Assembly: GCA_021234155.1 (NCBI GenBank)
Contig: JAJEKV010000103.1
Span: 2,542,001-2,606,000, forward strand
Direction of reading: 5' to 3'
Origin: Isoetes taiwanensis
Lineage: Eukaryota > Streptophyta > Lycopodiopsida > Isoetales > Isoetaceae
Length of the DNA: 64,000 bases
In this document: piece after piece, positions 32,331 to 43,384 of the stretch
Numbering within the stretch: the first letter of the stretch is position 1
Layout of the letters: each line of letters starts with the position of its first letter
Made by a program: the position numbers and the translations under genes
The notes under the pieces: generated by a model
What the model saw: only the letters and a program-made list of their open reading frames with translations
Told to the model about the DNA's origin: nothing
The model's database searches: none

Positions 32331-32619
32331 TTAACACCTGGCCACACCTGAGGTCAGGGGTTCAAACATGGCCAACATTCCAGTATTGGGGACCTTAAAA
32401 TTCCATTGCCTCGAGGGCATGGGTTCAAGTACGACCAATTGATATTGTGTTAGAGACCTTAAACCAGCCATATATACTATATAATCACTTGCAAAGCAGC
32501 TTTTAGTATATTGAGCCTAGGTAGTGGATTGGCTTCCAGGTGACATGTGTAATGTGATGTACAATGTAATCATGATATGATGACGAACAAAATGACACCC
32601 TTCAATAAAAAATAAATAT

Positions 32620-32956
32620 AACAAGGTGCTGCGCACGTAGGGTTGCCATCCACGGCCGGAGGATGAAGTGGCTTAAATCATAGTTCAAATTCATGTTTTC
32701 ACAATCAATCAAAAATAGAATACTTGATACCATGACTTTATACTTGAAGATGCCATCATAATCAAATAATTGCACCCCTACTATTGGTATTACACTGCAA
32801 CTTCTAGACCAACTCTAGTGTCCCTACCAATTCTCTGCACATCAATTTTCTAACACGTTATCCTAAGATACAAATGGCAATAAGTGTTTTTGCTCCAAAT
32901 AGTGAACCCCAATCTAATTCATAGATTGAAGCATGAACAAAGCATTCATATGTGTT
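32620..32956. mobile_element. Truncated element with AACAAGGTGCTGCGC end
   Basis: AACAAGGTGCTGCGCAC plus an imperfect hairpin and ~85 bp similar to 8070-8155 begin right after the AATAAATAT tail of the spacer repeat. The GGGGCAACCC end is missing, and at 32957 sequence returns to the copia-flank duplication. The body (32720-32950) holds nothing recognisable. Confidence 0.5.
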
Positions 32957-33439
32957 TTTGGATGATGTTGTGCTCTAGTCTTAGAATTTTGTATATAGTA
33001 CTATTTAAGGACCCTTTAGTATTGAATTGCAAATCCTTGCAAATTTAATGGTTATATCATAAGTTTTGGCTAGACTTGCAGTTTGCGTGATTGTAGTAAG
33101 AACACTTGCCTTTTTACTTAGAAATAATATTTTAGCATCTTTAAACATATGCATCCAAGTTGGATGCATTATACTTTGAACATAATTTGTCCATTCTACT
33201 CATGTGATATATTTGATGTAAGAACCTAATGCCAATTTTGAGAAAAAAGTTCATCAGAAAGTCGGTAGTTCATTTCCCTTTTGACTCTGGCATAGATGAT
33301 GGAAATGACAAATGTGCCATAGATAAATATGGCCAAATAGCTACTATAATCACATATTTTCTTATGGGACAACTCCCCTTCTATCTATCGAAAAGATCTG
33401 TCTAAAAATCTTATGATAATGCAAATTTAGGAACAATTG

Positions 33440-33960
33440 GTACACAAGCTGACTGACAGACATGAGATTTTTTATTATTGTAGGTACACATAGGATATTC
33501 TCAATATCTACAATATTTCCTCTCATTTCTAATTATTGTAGGTACACATAGGACATTCTCAATATCTACAATATTTCCTTTTAGATCCATGAGCTACAAC
33601 ATGCCTCTCCTTTCAATTCTTGAAGTTCACCTTTTCCAATCTCAATTCGTCTAGAGTGAGAGGATGCCAGGTTCTTTAGCAGATCAGTAGATTGAACTAC
33701 TGATCTTTCACCTCCACTTTCAATTATAAGAGGATCAATTTTATTAGCATTCAAATTTTTATCAATGATGGCTAACATATGACTTACTTCATCATTAGAT
33801 TTGTCCTTTTCCTCTTGTTCCCTAGTAACATGGGCTCATGTCCTCTCATATTGGCTTTGCTCATGGTGTAAAACAATGAGTCGCTGGGGTATTTCATTGG
33901 GCAAATATATTTCTTTTTTACTTCCCTTAGTATTGATAAGAATAGGCTTCGCTTTCATTA
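33440..33960 (-). mobile_element. Ty1/copia fragment in the second 1.6 kb duplicate
   Basis: Near-identical to 30740-31245 (same IDKNLNANKIDPLIIESG block at 33581-33778), with a 9-bp deletion in the Asp/Glu run. Degenerate and non-functional. Confidence 0.75.
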
Positions 33961-34190
33961 ACACCTGGCCACACCCGAGAGCACCGGTTCAAACATGGCC
34001 AATATTGGTCCAGTATTGGCGACCTTAAAAATCCATTGCCTCGAGGTCATGGGTTCATGGACGACCAACCGGTCTTGTGGTAGAGATCTTAAACCAGCCA
34101 TATATACCATATAATCACATGATATGATGATCATGATATGATGACGAACAAGATGACATCCTTCAATAAAAAATAAATAAATAAATAAAT

Positions 34191-34445
34191 ACATGGCCAA
34201 TGAAATGGCTCATTATGCAGCAGATCAGGCGGGATGCTGAAATTGAATACTCACATGGATGGATTGAATGTGTTGGCTTAGCAGATAGATTAGTATATGA
34301 CTTGAAAGCGCATATTGTGAGTGTTATTATAAGCTTTAGTGAGTATTATTATTTTTCAATATTGAGTTTGGTCCTCTGACAGGATGCTAGTAAGGTGGGC
34401 TTGGTGGTTCGTGAAAAACATTTTGAACCGAAGGACATAGAGGTG
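34191..34445 (+). pseudogene. Glycyl-tRNA synthetase fragment, copy B (two exons)
   Basis: Same two exons and intron as copy A: exon a 34191-34316 with MANEMAHYAADQ, the same frameshift and HGWIECVGLADR, and exon b from 34383 with GLVVREKHFEPKD. The shared frameshift (CAGGCGG in place of the expected Cys-Trp codons) shows that copies A and B derive from an already broken piece. Part of the 1.6 kb duplication. Confidence 0.8.
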
Positions 34446-34749
34446 TTGTTTTTTCAGTTGGTCCTCTGCAGTGGTCATTGCAATTCTGACACTCAGTGGT
34501 CATTCCATTTGAAATAGGTTTCCAACACGCTTTGCATGAAATTTTAATTCACTGCCAAGATAGATATTACATGCCCTTTGACTCTATATCCTAAATCCAC
34601 AAGCTGACTGACAAAAATTAGATTTTTGGGTTGCCCCTAGGGGGGCAAACCCTTGTTTATGTGGGTTTTTGGCATATCCTAGGTATATGCTAGAATATCC
34701 CTAGGATATGCTGGTGACTGCTACAAACCTATTCTTCCCTGTAAATTCT

Positions 34750-37600
34750 CGGTCACCTGCGTTGTGGATCAGGGATGCTTGAACCGGCTAACTGGGAAGA
34801 CAGACGAAGCTCCAATCTTGCATTCCTTATTTCTGTGTGTGCCACAGGCTTTTGGTGTTACATGGTACAGCTCCCTAAATATTGCAGTTTTGGAGCTTTG
34901 AGCTCCTCATTTTGTCGTTTTGTTAAATATGAAATGCTGAATGCCTGCACCCTAAAACTAAGCAAAGGCCTTTGTGTGGCTGAATCGTGATTGGATTCTT
35001 GAAATTTACGGTAAACGCCTTTGTTGACTCGGAGAACATTGGCTCCGTGGTCGTCACCATGCCTTAGGAATTTGCAGGGGTTTGACTAGAACTATGCCAC
35101 GCAGGGTTTCTCCATCTTCGCTGAAAATTCCACGATGCATTACCAAGTGTCCATCATTCTTTGTAGCTTCTGAGAAGCTAACTATGCCTTCTATATCCAC
35201 GATGGCTGCATGCAGGGAAATTGGAGCTAGCGAGCTGACTGCTGGCCCTAGAAAGATTCTATGAAGTAGTCTTGCACGATTCAGGTGCCTGTTTTCCATT
35301 TTCTCATTCTGATGCATTAGAAAAAAATTGTATACAATGAGCCCTGTTGATCTGAGGAATTGGAGAAGTCTGGCTGTTCATTTTTGGGGCAAATCCAAGA
35401 ACAAATTTTAACGCATAGAATGAAGCCATGGAACTTCATGCAAGGTGAGACTTTTGCACTCATTGTTGCTTCTTTCCAGTTGTTTTGCTAACTCTAATAT
35501 AAACAGGATGAACTTGGATCAGCATTCCAGGATATTTACATTGTTGTTTCCGAATTGGTGGTTTACTCTTGAAGAGCTTCTCTTTTTACTAGACCGGATA
35601 TTTTCCAATTTTGCAAACCATTTGACGACTCAAACCTTGCTACTGCTGTGGAAATGGGGTGAGAACAGCCTTTTGCCTCTTAGCTTCAAGCACGACAACA
35701 CACAGATGGCAACATCCCTTTCCTTGGTTCTTCTTTGTAAGTTCATATTTGATATTTCCTTTTATTTGCTTCATTCGCTTCATAATTGATCTTCCCTTCA
35801 ATCCCTTTTCACTTGGTTCATTCGCAGTGCACATGTCTGCAACATATCGCTTGGACATCCTGGGAAACATGTACATAGTTCCCACATGCATAATAGGCAT
35901 TATGGCAAAGCTTTGGAGTTCAGCTATGCATTCTAGCTATGTAGCCTTGGAGTTCAGTGATGCATTCTGGCTATGGCGGCTTCTGGGGCTTTGCAATTTG
36001 GCAGTATGGGAGGCAGTGTTACTTTCTTCTCCTTGGCAGAGTATATGAATAGTTTGATATGAGGGATATGAGTGTTACTATACCAGGAGCAAGCGAAGTG
36101 ACCACAACTTCTGGAGAAGAGGATTTTCCAGCATTCTTTTTCTTCCGCATGATGTCATTCTGCAAATGACGTGTATGTGTCAGAAACTAGACAGTTATCA
36201 ACATTGCTAGCATCGTCGTTAGGGAAATAAATGGGCGGCATAGTTGATATTGCTGCTAGCATTGGAATATCAGAAACACGCGCTCAGCTTCTTCATGACA
36301 TGTTGGCATCGATTTTTTCAAATGAAGAGTTAAATGCAGATCTTTTGGCAAAAGCACCAGTAGATGAAATAGAGTCTGTTGGCAAACATGTTGATGATAT
36401 TCTTCTTTTTTCTTATCTGTTAATCTATTGGAAAGTTCCTCCATGGCCGCATAAAGATGTTGCAGCTGTGGCAGTTTGAACTGTAGCCTGTCATCTAAAT
36501 TTGTTGAAGCCCTCTTCATTCTACAGTAAATACTACATAATGCCAGTCTATGAAATGAAGGAACCATTTTTGTTAACTTGGTCTACAGACCAAATTATTG
36601 AGTCATTCTTATTTCCATATGTTGTGTGCTGAACCTTAGGTTCCTATTTCCTTTTTTACTTGGCTATGCAACAAGGCCGATCTGCATTCCCTCCACTATT
36701 TCGGTTGGGTTGTTTTGGTGTAAAAAACAGGAATATCCGGAGACATGTACCCGTTGCAAGTTTTTGATGCCGTTTAATGGAATCGCATTGGTACAGCTTG
36801 CCAATGCATAAAGATGATCTTTGAGGTTACGCAAGAAGTTTATTGTCGAGAAGTGCTTTTTTTGTATTACCCAACTGTGTGCCAAAAAGAGATTCAATAA
36901 GGAGAAACCGAGATACTATGGCTCGAGAAGATGGTGAAAAATTAAGCAAGTGTTGGTCAAATTTGATTCGTGCTTAAAAACAACTTATTCTTCAAATGAC
37001 TTGTGCTTTGTCCCAATTTCATATCTCCGAGATTTCTAGAAAGGTAAGTTTAAGCAACAGCAGTTGTTGGTTCAAGTGCAAAGATGGATTTTAACTTTCA
37101 GCTTCTGGAATTTTAGCAAGCATATGCTATCAATACGCTGATGTTAGAGTTCTTGGAAATATTGGATCTTCATACAAAAAAACTATGACAAACTGCTTAG
37201 GCATGCGGCTCATAACATAACACAGTTGCAATGGTTCTAATTTTGGCTTTGGGTGTTTTGCATATTTCACACAGGGCACTTGATTTGCCTCCAAAGTTTC
37301 TGTGTTGGTACCTTGGAAAATACAACACTCTGTGAACATCTTACTTGCATGTGTTTTCTTGTCGAGTTGAATACATAACCGAGTAATTAATGGTAAGAAA
37401 GCATGTCCATAGTGGCTTCTATCTTGCTTTATCTTCTATTCGAAATTGGTTATTTTATTTGGTGGCATGAGAAGAAAAGTTCAACTTATATTATTTTATG
37501 AGTGAATTGTTGAGCTATTGTTGCTTATAGAAGCACGCAAATTTCTCATATTTTTCACGGTATGGTGCCATGCTCTATGATGTCGATGATGGATCGCAAG
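34750..37600. other. Unassigned interior of the 6.1 kb element
   Basis: Short frames on both strands (for example 35054-35317 minus, 35659-36048 plus, 36231-36479 plus) have no motifs I recognise. Intron-like T-rich stretches and possible splice sites suggest captured genic DNA, but no family can be named. Confidence 0.35.
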
Positions 37601-37619
37601 GATTTCTATAAAGTAGGCC

Positions 37620-39319
37620 ATGACATGCGTGCTTATAGCTAGCTTCAACGTGTCTTACATACGAATAAAGGTTTCTCTAGAACTTTTTCCAGCTAGTGAA
37701 AACCTTGGGAAGAATTTGACAACAGAGGAGAATAGGGAAAAGCTTACTGCCTCCAGCATTGTAACAGGGAATGAACAATTGGAAGTATCAAGAAAAAAAA
37801 GGCTTCAAAATGGCTTCGTTGATGTGCTCAAAATTGCCTTGTTGCTCGAACGTTGTTCTAGTACCAAGGCTTTGTCAGAAGGTCAACAGATTCATTGCTA
37901 CATAATGCAAAATGGATTGGATCAGCATGTGGTCCTATCTAATTTGCTTATACAAATGTATGGCAAGTGTGAAGATTTACAGAATGCAAGGGTTGTATTT
38001 GACAAGATGTGCATTCGGAACGTTTATTCTTGGTTTATCTTAATTGCAGTTTATGTCCAACATAGGCACCTTGAAGAAGCACTGGTGCTTTTTTATCAGA
38101 TGCCCGTGCGGGACATAGTAACTTGGAACACAATGATTGGCATATGGACAGCAAGGCAACTTAGAGATGGCCATTAAGTTTTTCAAGCAAATGCCTCAGC
38201 AGAATGTGGTATCCTGGAATGCCATCATTATGGCTCTCATTAAACAAGGGCATATCAAGGAAGTTGATCAGTGGTTCGAACAAATGCCTCAACGTAATGT
38301 AATTTCATGGAACACTATGATTGCTAGTCACGCAGAACATGGGCAACTTGAGGACGCCTTGAAACTCCTTGCAAGAATGTCTGCGAGAAATGCCGTTACA
38401 TGGAATTCTATAATTGGAGGTTTTATAAAGAGGGCAATGAGGCTTGTATACTGTTTCAACGAATGCTACAACGTGATGTAGCGTCCTACAATGCTATGAT
38501 CTCAGCCTTTGTTGGGGCTGCCAACTTAATGAGGCAGTATATCTCTTTAAACAAATGCCTTATAAGGATGTCATTTTATGGACTGATGATCAGTAACAAC
38601 ATTCTCTGCTGGCATGTCGTTTTAATAGTGGATGTGGTAATGTTGATTATTAACATTGCTATCAAACATTAAGGAAATTTCATGCTGCAAATAGCTATTT
38701 GCTTTGAGTTCAAAATATCTGGTCTGCAATACTCTGGCTTAGAATGGCCAAATATTTGCTCAAAAACTAGATTATAATTCCATCTAGAGGAGGTTTGCTT
38801 TGAAGATGTGCAAAGTGTTCAACCAAATGCAGGAAAGGAATATTATATCATGTTCAACCATGATTGCAGCACACATAGAGCATGGTTATGGAAAAGAGAC
38901 ATTTGGCATTTATCAACAAATGCAGTTAGCAAAGGAGAGTCCAAACACCATTATCTACATAGTTCTTCTCAACGGTTGTGCCAGCTTTAGTTTTTTTAAC
39001 AGAAGGCAAATTAATTCATGCACATGCTATATAGTATGGGTTTGAATCAGCAACTATCGTTGGGAATGCCCTCATCAATATGCATGGGAAGACTGATAAT
39101 CTGAATGATGCATCTGAGATTTTCAACCGGATGGATGAGAAAGATGTCATATCTTGGAATACAATTGTTGCAATGTATTCCCATTATGGTTTTTTCAAAG
39201 AGGCCCACTATCTTTTTCAACAGACGCAGTTGCATGGCTTCAAACGAGATGGGGCCATGTTCATCAGCATTCTAAATGCATGCACTACCAGAGCTTCAAT
39301 GAAAGCTGCAAGAGTTTAA
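37620..39319 (+). pseudogene. Pentatricopeptide repeat (PPR, PLS-like) pseudogene
   Basis: A broken reading frame with classic PPR repeats: GQQIHCYIMQNGLDQHVVLS, LLIQMYGKCEDLQNARVVFD, RDIVTWNTMI, QNVVSWNAII, RNVISWNTMIASHAEHGQLE, RNAVTWNSIIGGF, RDVASYNAMISAF, and later RNIISCSTMIAAHIEHGYGK and KDVISWNTIVAMYSHYGFFK. PPR proteins bind organellar RNA; the alternating V-x-W-N-T/A-M/I pattern is typical of land-plant PLS editing factors. Frame changes occur at about 38140, 38430 and 38515. The stretch 38675-38790 has lost recognisable repeats, and the frame after 39045 shifts again. The C-terminal E/DYW part is absent. It lies wholly inside the 6.1 kb element, so it is most likely captured cargo. 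Confidence 0.85.
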
Positions 39320-40660
39320 GTTATGCATCTTTCACTGGTCTGTGTAGTACTGTTGTTGGATTGGGTTGCTGTAGGCCTATTCTTTTGGTGGATTCAAAAG
39401 TAATTTTGGGAATTGTTGTTGGAAGTATAGTTGCCATCTTTTGTCTCATATTTGTGGTGATCAGATTTAGGATGATCTTGAAGCAATTGCAGAAATGGTA
39501 TCTAACCTTAAACAGACAATGAAAGCAGTTGTAATGCCGTACAAATTCTAGCTCCTATTTCTATGTGGTTGTCTTTGCAGCATACAAATTGGAGTTCTAC
39601 ACGGACATACAATGACTTACATTCTAGAAAATACAACTTGGAGTTCTACAAGGACATACAATGACTTACACTCTAGAAAATACAGGCCAGTGTATGAAGT
39701 TGCGAGTTAATATTTTTCCTTATCCAGGCTTATATTTAATATTGTTGGCTTCATAGAACTTACAAAGAGTGATGCGGTTATTGAAGACTATTCATTATTC
39801 TACTTTAACATGCTTAGAAATTTAATTCGCAAGGGTATTGCATCATTCCCTCTAACTATAAGCTAGAGATTGTGCAAGTGATTACATCTTAAACTTAAGC
39901 TACTGGAATCCAACAACACATCTAGGCTATAAGTTATGACTCAAGCATTCTTACATCATATTGATACCATTCTTACACCATATCAATGAAATTTCAAATT
40001 AGCACTCTTGGTCTTGGTCATCCACTGGTCCAAACTTAAAACATAGAAATTGCACTGCACCGCACCCCCTGCATCAATGCTCATATATGGCTACGATCTC
40101 TAAAGGTGTCATATCTAGGTCTTGGAATTGTTGTTGATGCTTTAGAACATAAAAACAACAAATAACGCCTCTTCCTACAAAGTATGTAAAGCTGCAGGCA
40201 AAAAGAATAATAAAAATCTCATGTCAGGAACCCGGGGATATCACTTAGTGTATAAGGGATACGCCATGTGCGAGGAAGGGGTCATAAAAAACCCCTTCGT
40301 ATATGCTTTTTTTAAGGTCTAAAAAACTCCTTTCCGTATGAAATACATCACTAGAGATTGGATTTTTTAAGGTCTAAAGAACCCCTTCCCGTACGTATTC
40401 GTACGCTTTAGGTTAAAAAAAACCCCTTATCGTCCACTCACATGGTATATACGGCCCACACTATGTGAATCCCCCGGGGTCAGGAATCTCAAGTCATTAG
40501 CACCATGCTAGAAATAGGCTTGGTCCATACACAATTCATAAACAAAGGAAAATAAAACAACACAAAAGAAAACCCCCCTTTCAAACCATTAATAACCCCA
40601 AACACATCAAATGACCCAACAAGAACCATGAAACGAAACGACAGCAAGAAACATGAAAAC
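39320..40660. other. Unassigned sequence, with AAACCCCTT-type local repeats
   Basis: 39594-39690 contains a ~60-bp tandem duplication (GGAGTTCTACACGGACATAC and following). At 40280-40440 three AAGGTCTAAARAACYCCTT words are spaced about 65-70 bp apart. No gene recognised. Confidence 0.5.
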
Positions 40661-40708
40661 ACACTCTCGGGCCACCGAAGGGCAACCCTCCGTGCGCAGC
40701 ACCTTGTT

Positions 40709-41160
40709 TATTATTGTAGGTACACATAGGACATTCTCAATATCTATAATGTTTCCTTTTAGATCCATGAGCTACAACATGCCTCTCCTTTCAATTTCTT
40801 GAAGTTCAGCTTTTTCAATCCGAATTCCTCTAGAGTGAGAGGATGCCTGATTCTTTAGCAGATCAGTAGATTGAACTATTAATCTTTCACCTCCACTATC
40901 AACTACAAGAGGATCAATTTTATTAGCATTCAAATTTTTATCAATGATGGCTAACGTATGACTTACTTCATCGTTAGATTTGTTCTTGTCCTCTTGTTCC
41001 CTAGTAACATGGGCTCGAGTCCTCTAATATTGGCTTTGTTCAGAGTGTAAAACAATTAGTCGCTGGGATATTTCATTGGGCAGACATATTTGTTTCTTAC
41101 TTTCCCTAGTATTGATAAGAATAGCTTCGCTTCCATTAACACCTGGCCACACCTGAGGTC
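40709..41160 (-). mobile_element. Continuation of the interrupted copia fragment and start of the spacer repeat
   Basis: Picks up the copia sequence broken at 34622 (TTATTATTGTAGGTACAC...) and runs to CACACCTGAGGTC, where the LTR element inserts. The ORF-like gag/protease piece here is non-functional. It resumes after 57332. Confidence 0.75.
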
Positions 41161-41487
41161 TGTTAGAGCCTGAACTCTAACCTTGCAAGAAGGATGAAAA
41201 ACCCAACAATCCAAGCTCAATCTATCAGAACAAGGCAATGCACAACACAAAGAATCATCATCTCCATAGCTAGATCAAGCAAAACACTCTCTCAATACAT
41301 CGTCTCTCTCTTCTCCTCTCTCTGCTCAGACAATACAGTCATCATAATGCCCACAATGCGTACGTGCAAATATCCTGCACGCGTGCATGCGCGTATATCA
41401 CTCTATATACGGTATATGATGAGTGTGGTGAGTGGTGATGAGTGTGGTGAGTGGTGACCAATGTGGTGAGTGGTGATCACCCCAACA
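41161..41487. repeat. LTR, left copy
   Basis: TGTTAGAGCC...ACCCCAACA, 327 bp, with several GTGGTGAGT words near the right edge. It is followed at 41488 by GTGGCGACCACAGTGGGA, which looks like a primer-binding-site context in the plus direction although the genes are on the minus strand. Confidence 0.85.
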
Positions 41488-41881
41488 GTGGCGACCACAG
41501 TGGGAAAATGTGCCACTCCGTGGCGGAGAACCCACAACAAAACACACTAATATGGTCCTTGGGACATGTCCCCAAATGACCCATTTACACCCTCCTCAAA
41601 TCCAAATGACTAATACAAACAAACTGGTCCAAAATGACAGTGACGAAACAGAGCCTCTGTAACTGTGGCCAACTTTGAAAGCTGATATCTTGAGTTCCAG
41701 ACCTCCGTTTGACCTGCACCATAGCTCGTTGGATTCGTATCGCCGAAATACATCTTTTGATGTAGGATAGATTATGTATTATGGAACTGTCACCACCTGT
41801 TTTTACAGAAAAACGACCCGCTATAACCCAAAAGTTCTCCACAAATTCTCTGTAATTGGAGCTATGCCACATCTGAATCCC

Positions 41882-43384
41882 TTAGAAAAGCACTTCTCTT
41901 TCAAAATAAGGCCTGAGATCCTTGCCATTTCTAGGATTAGGCAACAATTCCCCTTCTAGAGTCATCAAGTAGAAAGCCCCACCTGGTACCTCTTTATCAA
42001 TCAGAAATGGGCCTTCCCATGGGCTTTGAAATTTGGATAGATGCTTCTTAGTGGTCCTGCACAACACCAATTGCCCTTCCTCAAATGGATTGACAACCTG
42101 TAACTTGTCTTTTATAAGCTTTACTTTCTGTTTATGCCTCATATTGAAGTCTGCTGCTTCTTGTCTCATCTCTTGCAATTGCAGCAAATCATCCATCCTA
42201 TTATGCACTTGATTTGGAGTTGGAACTTCTCCCAAATTCTCATAATAAGGTAGCTCCACAAATGAACATAAAGGAATGTCCAAATGAATAGGCATCACAG
42301 CTTGCACTCCATAAACCAATTCAAATGGTGTAAATCCTGTAGCCAACTTGTAAGTACACCTGAAACTCCATAAGGCACCTGTTAAGGTTTCATGCCAATT
42401 TCTTTGATTATCCTTCACTGTTTTGGCCAAGATAGCTTTCAGAATTTTGTTAGTAGACTCAGCTTGCCCATTTCCCTGTGGATAATAAGCAGAAGCTTGT
42501 ACATGTTGAACATCAATCTTGTCTGTTAACTGAGCTACTACTTTCCCCATGAAATGAGTTCCCCGACCAGACAAAAGAATGGTTGGAACACCAAACCGAG
42601 AAATCAAATTGTGATAAAGAAAGCTTACTGTGGTATTTTCTGTAGCATGCTTTGCTGGAATTGCTTCTACCCACTTCGTAAACATACATGTGGCTGTCAG
42701 GATATACTTATGACCTTTGGAAGATGGAGGATTGATAGGCCCAATGTAATCCAATCCCCACATATGAAATGGACCAATACTCAAAATAGGATGGAATGGC
42801 ATATTATTGTGGCCTGTCAATTGTTTATGCCTTTGACACTTCTCACATCTGCTAACAAAGTCTCTAGTATCCTTGTAAAGAGTTGGCCAATAATATCCCC
42901 AATGAAGGATCTTCCTAGCTGTTGTTCTGGCTGCAAAATGCCCCTGACAATCATGTGCTTGCTGTAACAAATCATGAGTTTGCTGACCAGCAACACACCT
43001 TAATAAGAGACCTTCCATAGTCCTCTTATAAAGAATAGCCTCATGCACCACATAACCAGCTGCTTGTACTCTAAGAGCATGCTTTTGTTGCTTTGAAAAT
43101 GATGAAGGATAAGTCTGATCTTGCAAATACCTGTATATGTTGGCATACCAAAGATCCACCGTCTCAATGAACCCTTGTAATACTCCATTATCCTGAATTG
43201 CTACTGGCTGGTCTGTTTCCTCTTCTATTTCAGCACCACTACTCAAATAGGCACTTGGATTATGAGCTCTTTGAGCCATCTTAACATACTTCAATTCAAA
43301 TTCTTGTATGATAAGAGCCCATCTTGTAAACTTAGGATCTTGGACAGTCTTGTTGTAAATGCATGGCAATGGGTTCACATCCAT
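41882..43384 (-). CDS. Ty3 integrase (with RNase H tail), catalytic Asp lost
   Basis: A 500-codon minus-strand frame. Residues 1-35 are the end of RNase H/linker. Residues ~144-185 form the HHCC zinc module (AHDCQGHF ... CEKCQRHK). The DDE core is ~205-315 (MWGLDYIGP D212, FGVPTILLSGRGTHF, YYPQGNGQAES E309). The middle Asp of the usual SDRGTHF is Gly273, so the enzyme should be dead. Residues ~430-500 (PFEEGQLVLCRT..., FQSPWEGPFLI, NGKDLRPYF) are the usual C-terminal integrase beta-barrel; no chromodomain seen. The start overlaps the RT frame by 10 nt in a different frame, as part of a deletion inside RNase H. Confidence 0.9.
   Translation of the reverse strand: MDVNPLPCIYNKTVQDPKFTRWALIIQEFELKYVKMAQRAHNPSAYLSSGAEIEEETDQPVAIQDNGVLQGFIETVDLWYANIYRYLQDQTYPSSFSKQQKHALRVQAAGYVVHEAILYKRTMEGLLLRCVAGQQTHDLLQQAHDCQGHFAARTTARKILHWGYYWPTLYKDTRDFVSRCEKCQRHKQLTGHNNMPFHPILSIGPFHMWGLDYIGPINPPSSKGHKYILTATCMFTKWVEAIPAKHATENTTVSFLYHNLISRFGVPTILLSGRGTHFMGKVVAQLTDKIDVQHVQASAYYPQGNGQAESTNKILKAILAKTVKDNQRNWHETLTGALWSFRCTYKLATGFTPFELVYGVQAVMPIHLDIPLCSFVELPYYENLGEVPTPNQVHNRMDDLLQLQEMRQEAADFNMRHKQKVKLIKDKLQVVNPFEEGQLVLCRTTKKHLSKFQSPWEGPFLIDKEVPGGAFYLMTLEGELLPNPRNGKDLRPYFEREVLF

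Larger units (their letters stand above)
34623..40708. mobile_element. 6.1 kb element with family ends, carrying a PPR pseudogene
   Basis: The left end is TTTTTGGGTTGCCCC and the right end GCGCAGCACCTTGTT, i.e. the two ends of the 160-bp element at 8070-8229 in reverse orientation. The interrupted host is copia sequence that reads AGATTTTTTATTATTGTAGG uninterrupted at about 31910. Here AGATTTTT lies on the left flank and TATTATTGTAGG on the right, so the insertion is precise to within the T run. Near the right end is the hairpin-forming GAAGGG/CCCTCC segment. The inside holds a frameshifted PPR gene and much unassigned DNA. No transposase seen; mobilisation in trans is inferred. Confidence 0.65.

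Noticed and set aside
34623-40708. Calling the 6.1 kb element a standard Helitron
   Set aside because: The right end has a hairpin, but the terminal bases are CCTTG rather than CTRR and the left end also has a hairpin; the class is left open.
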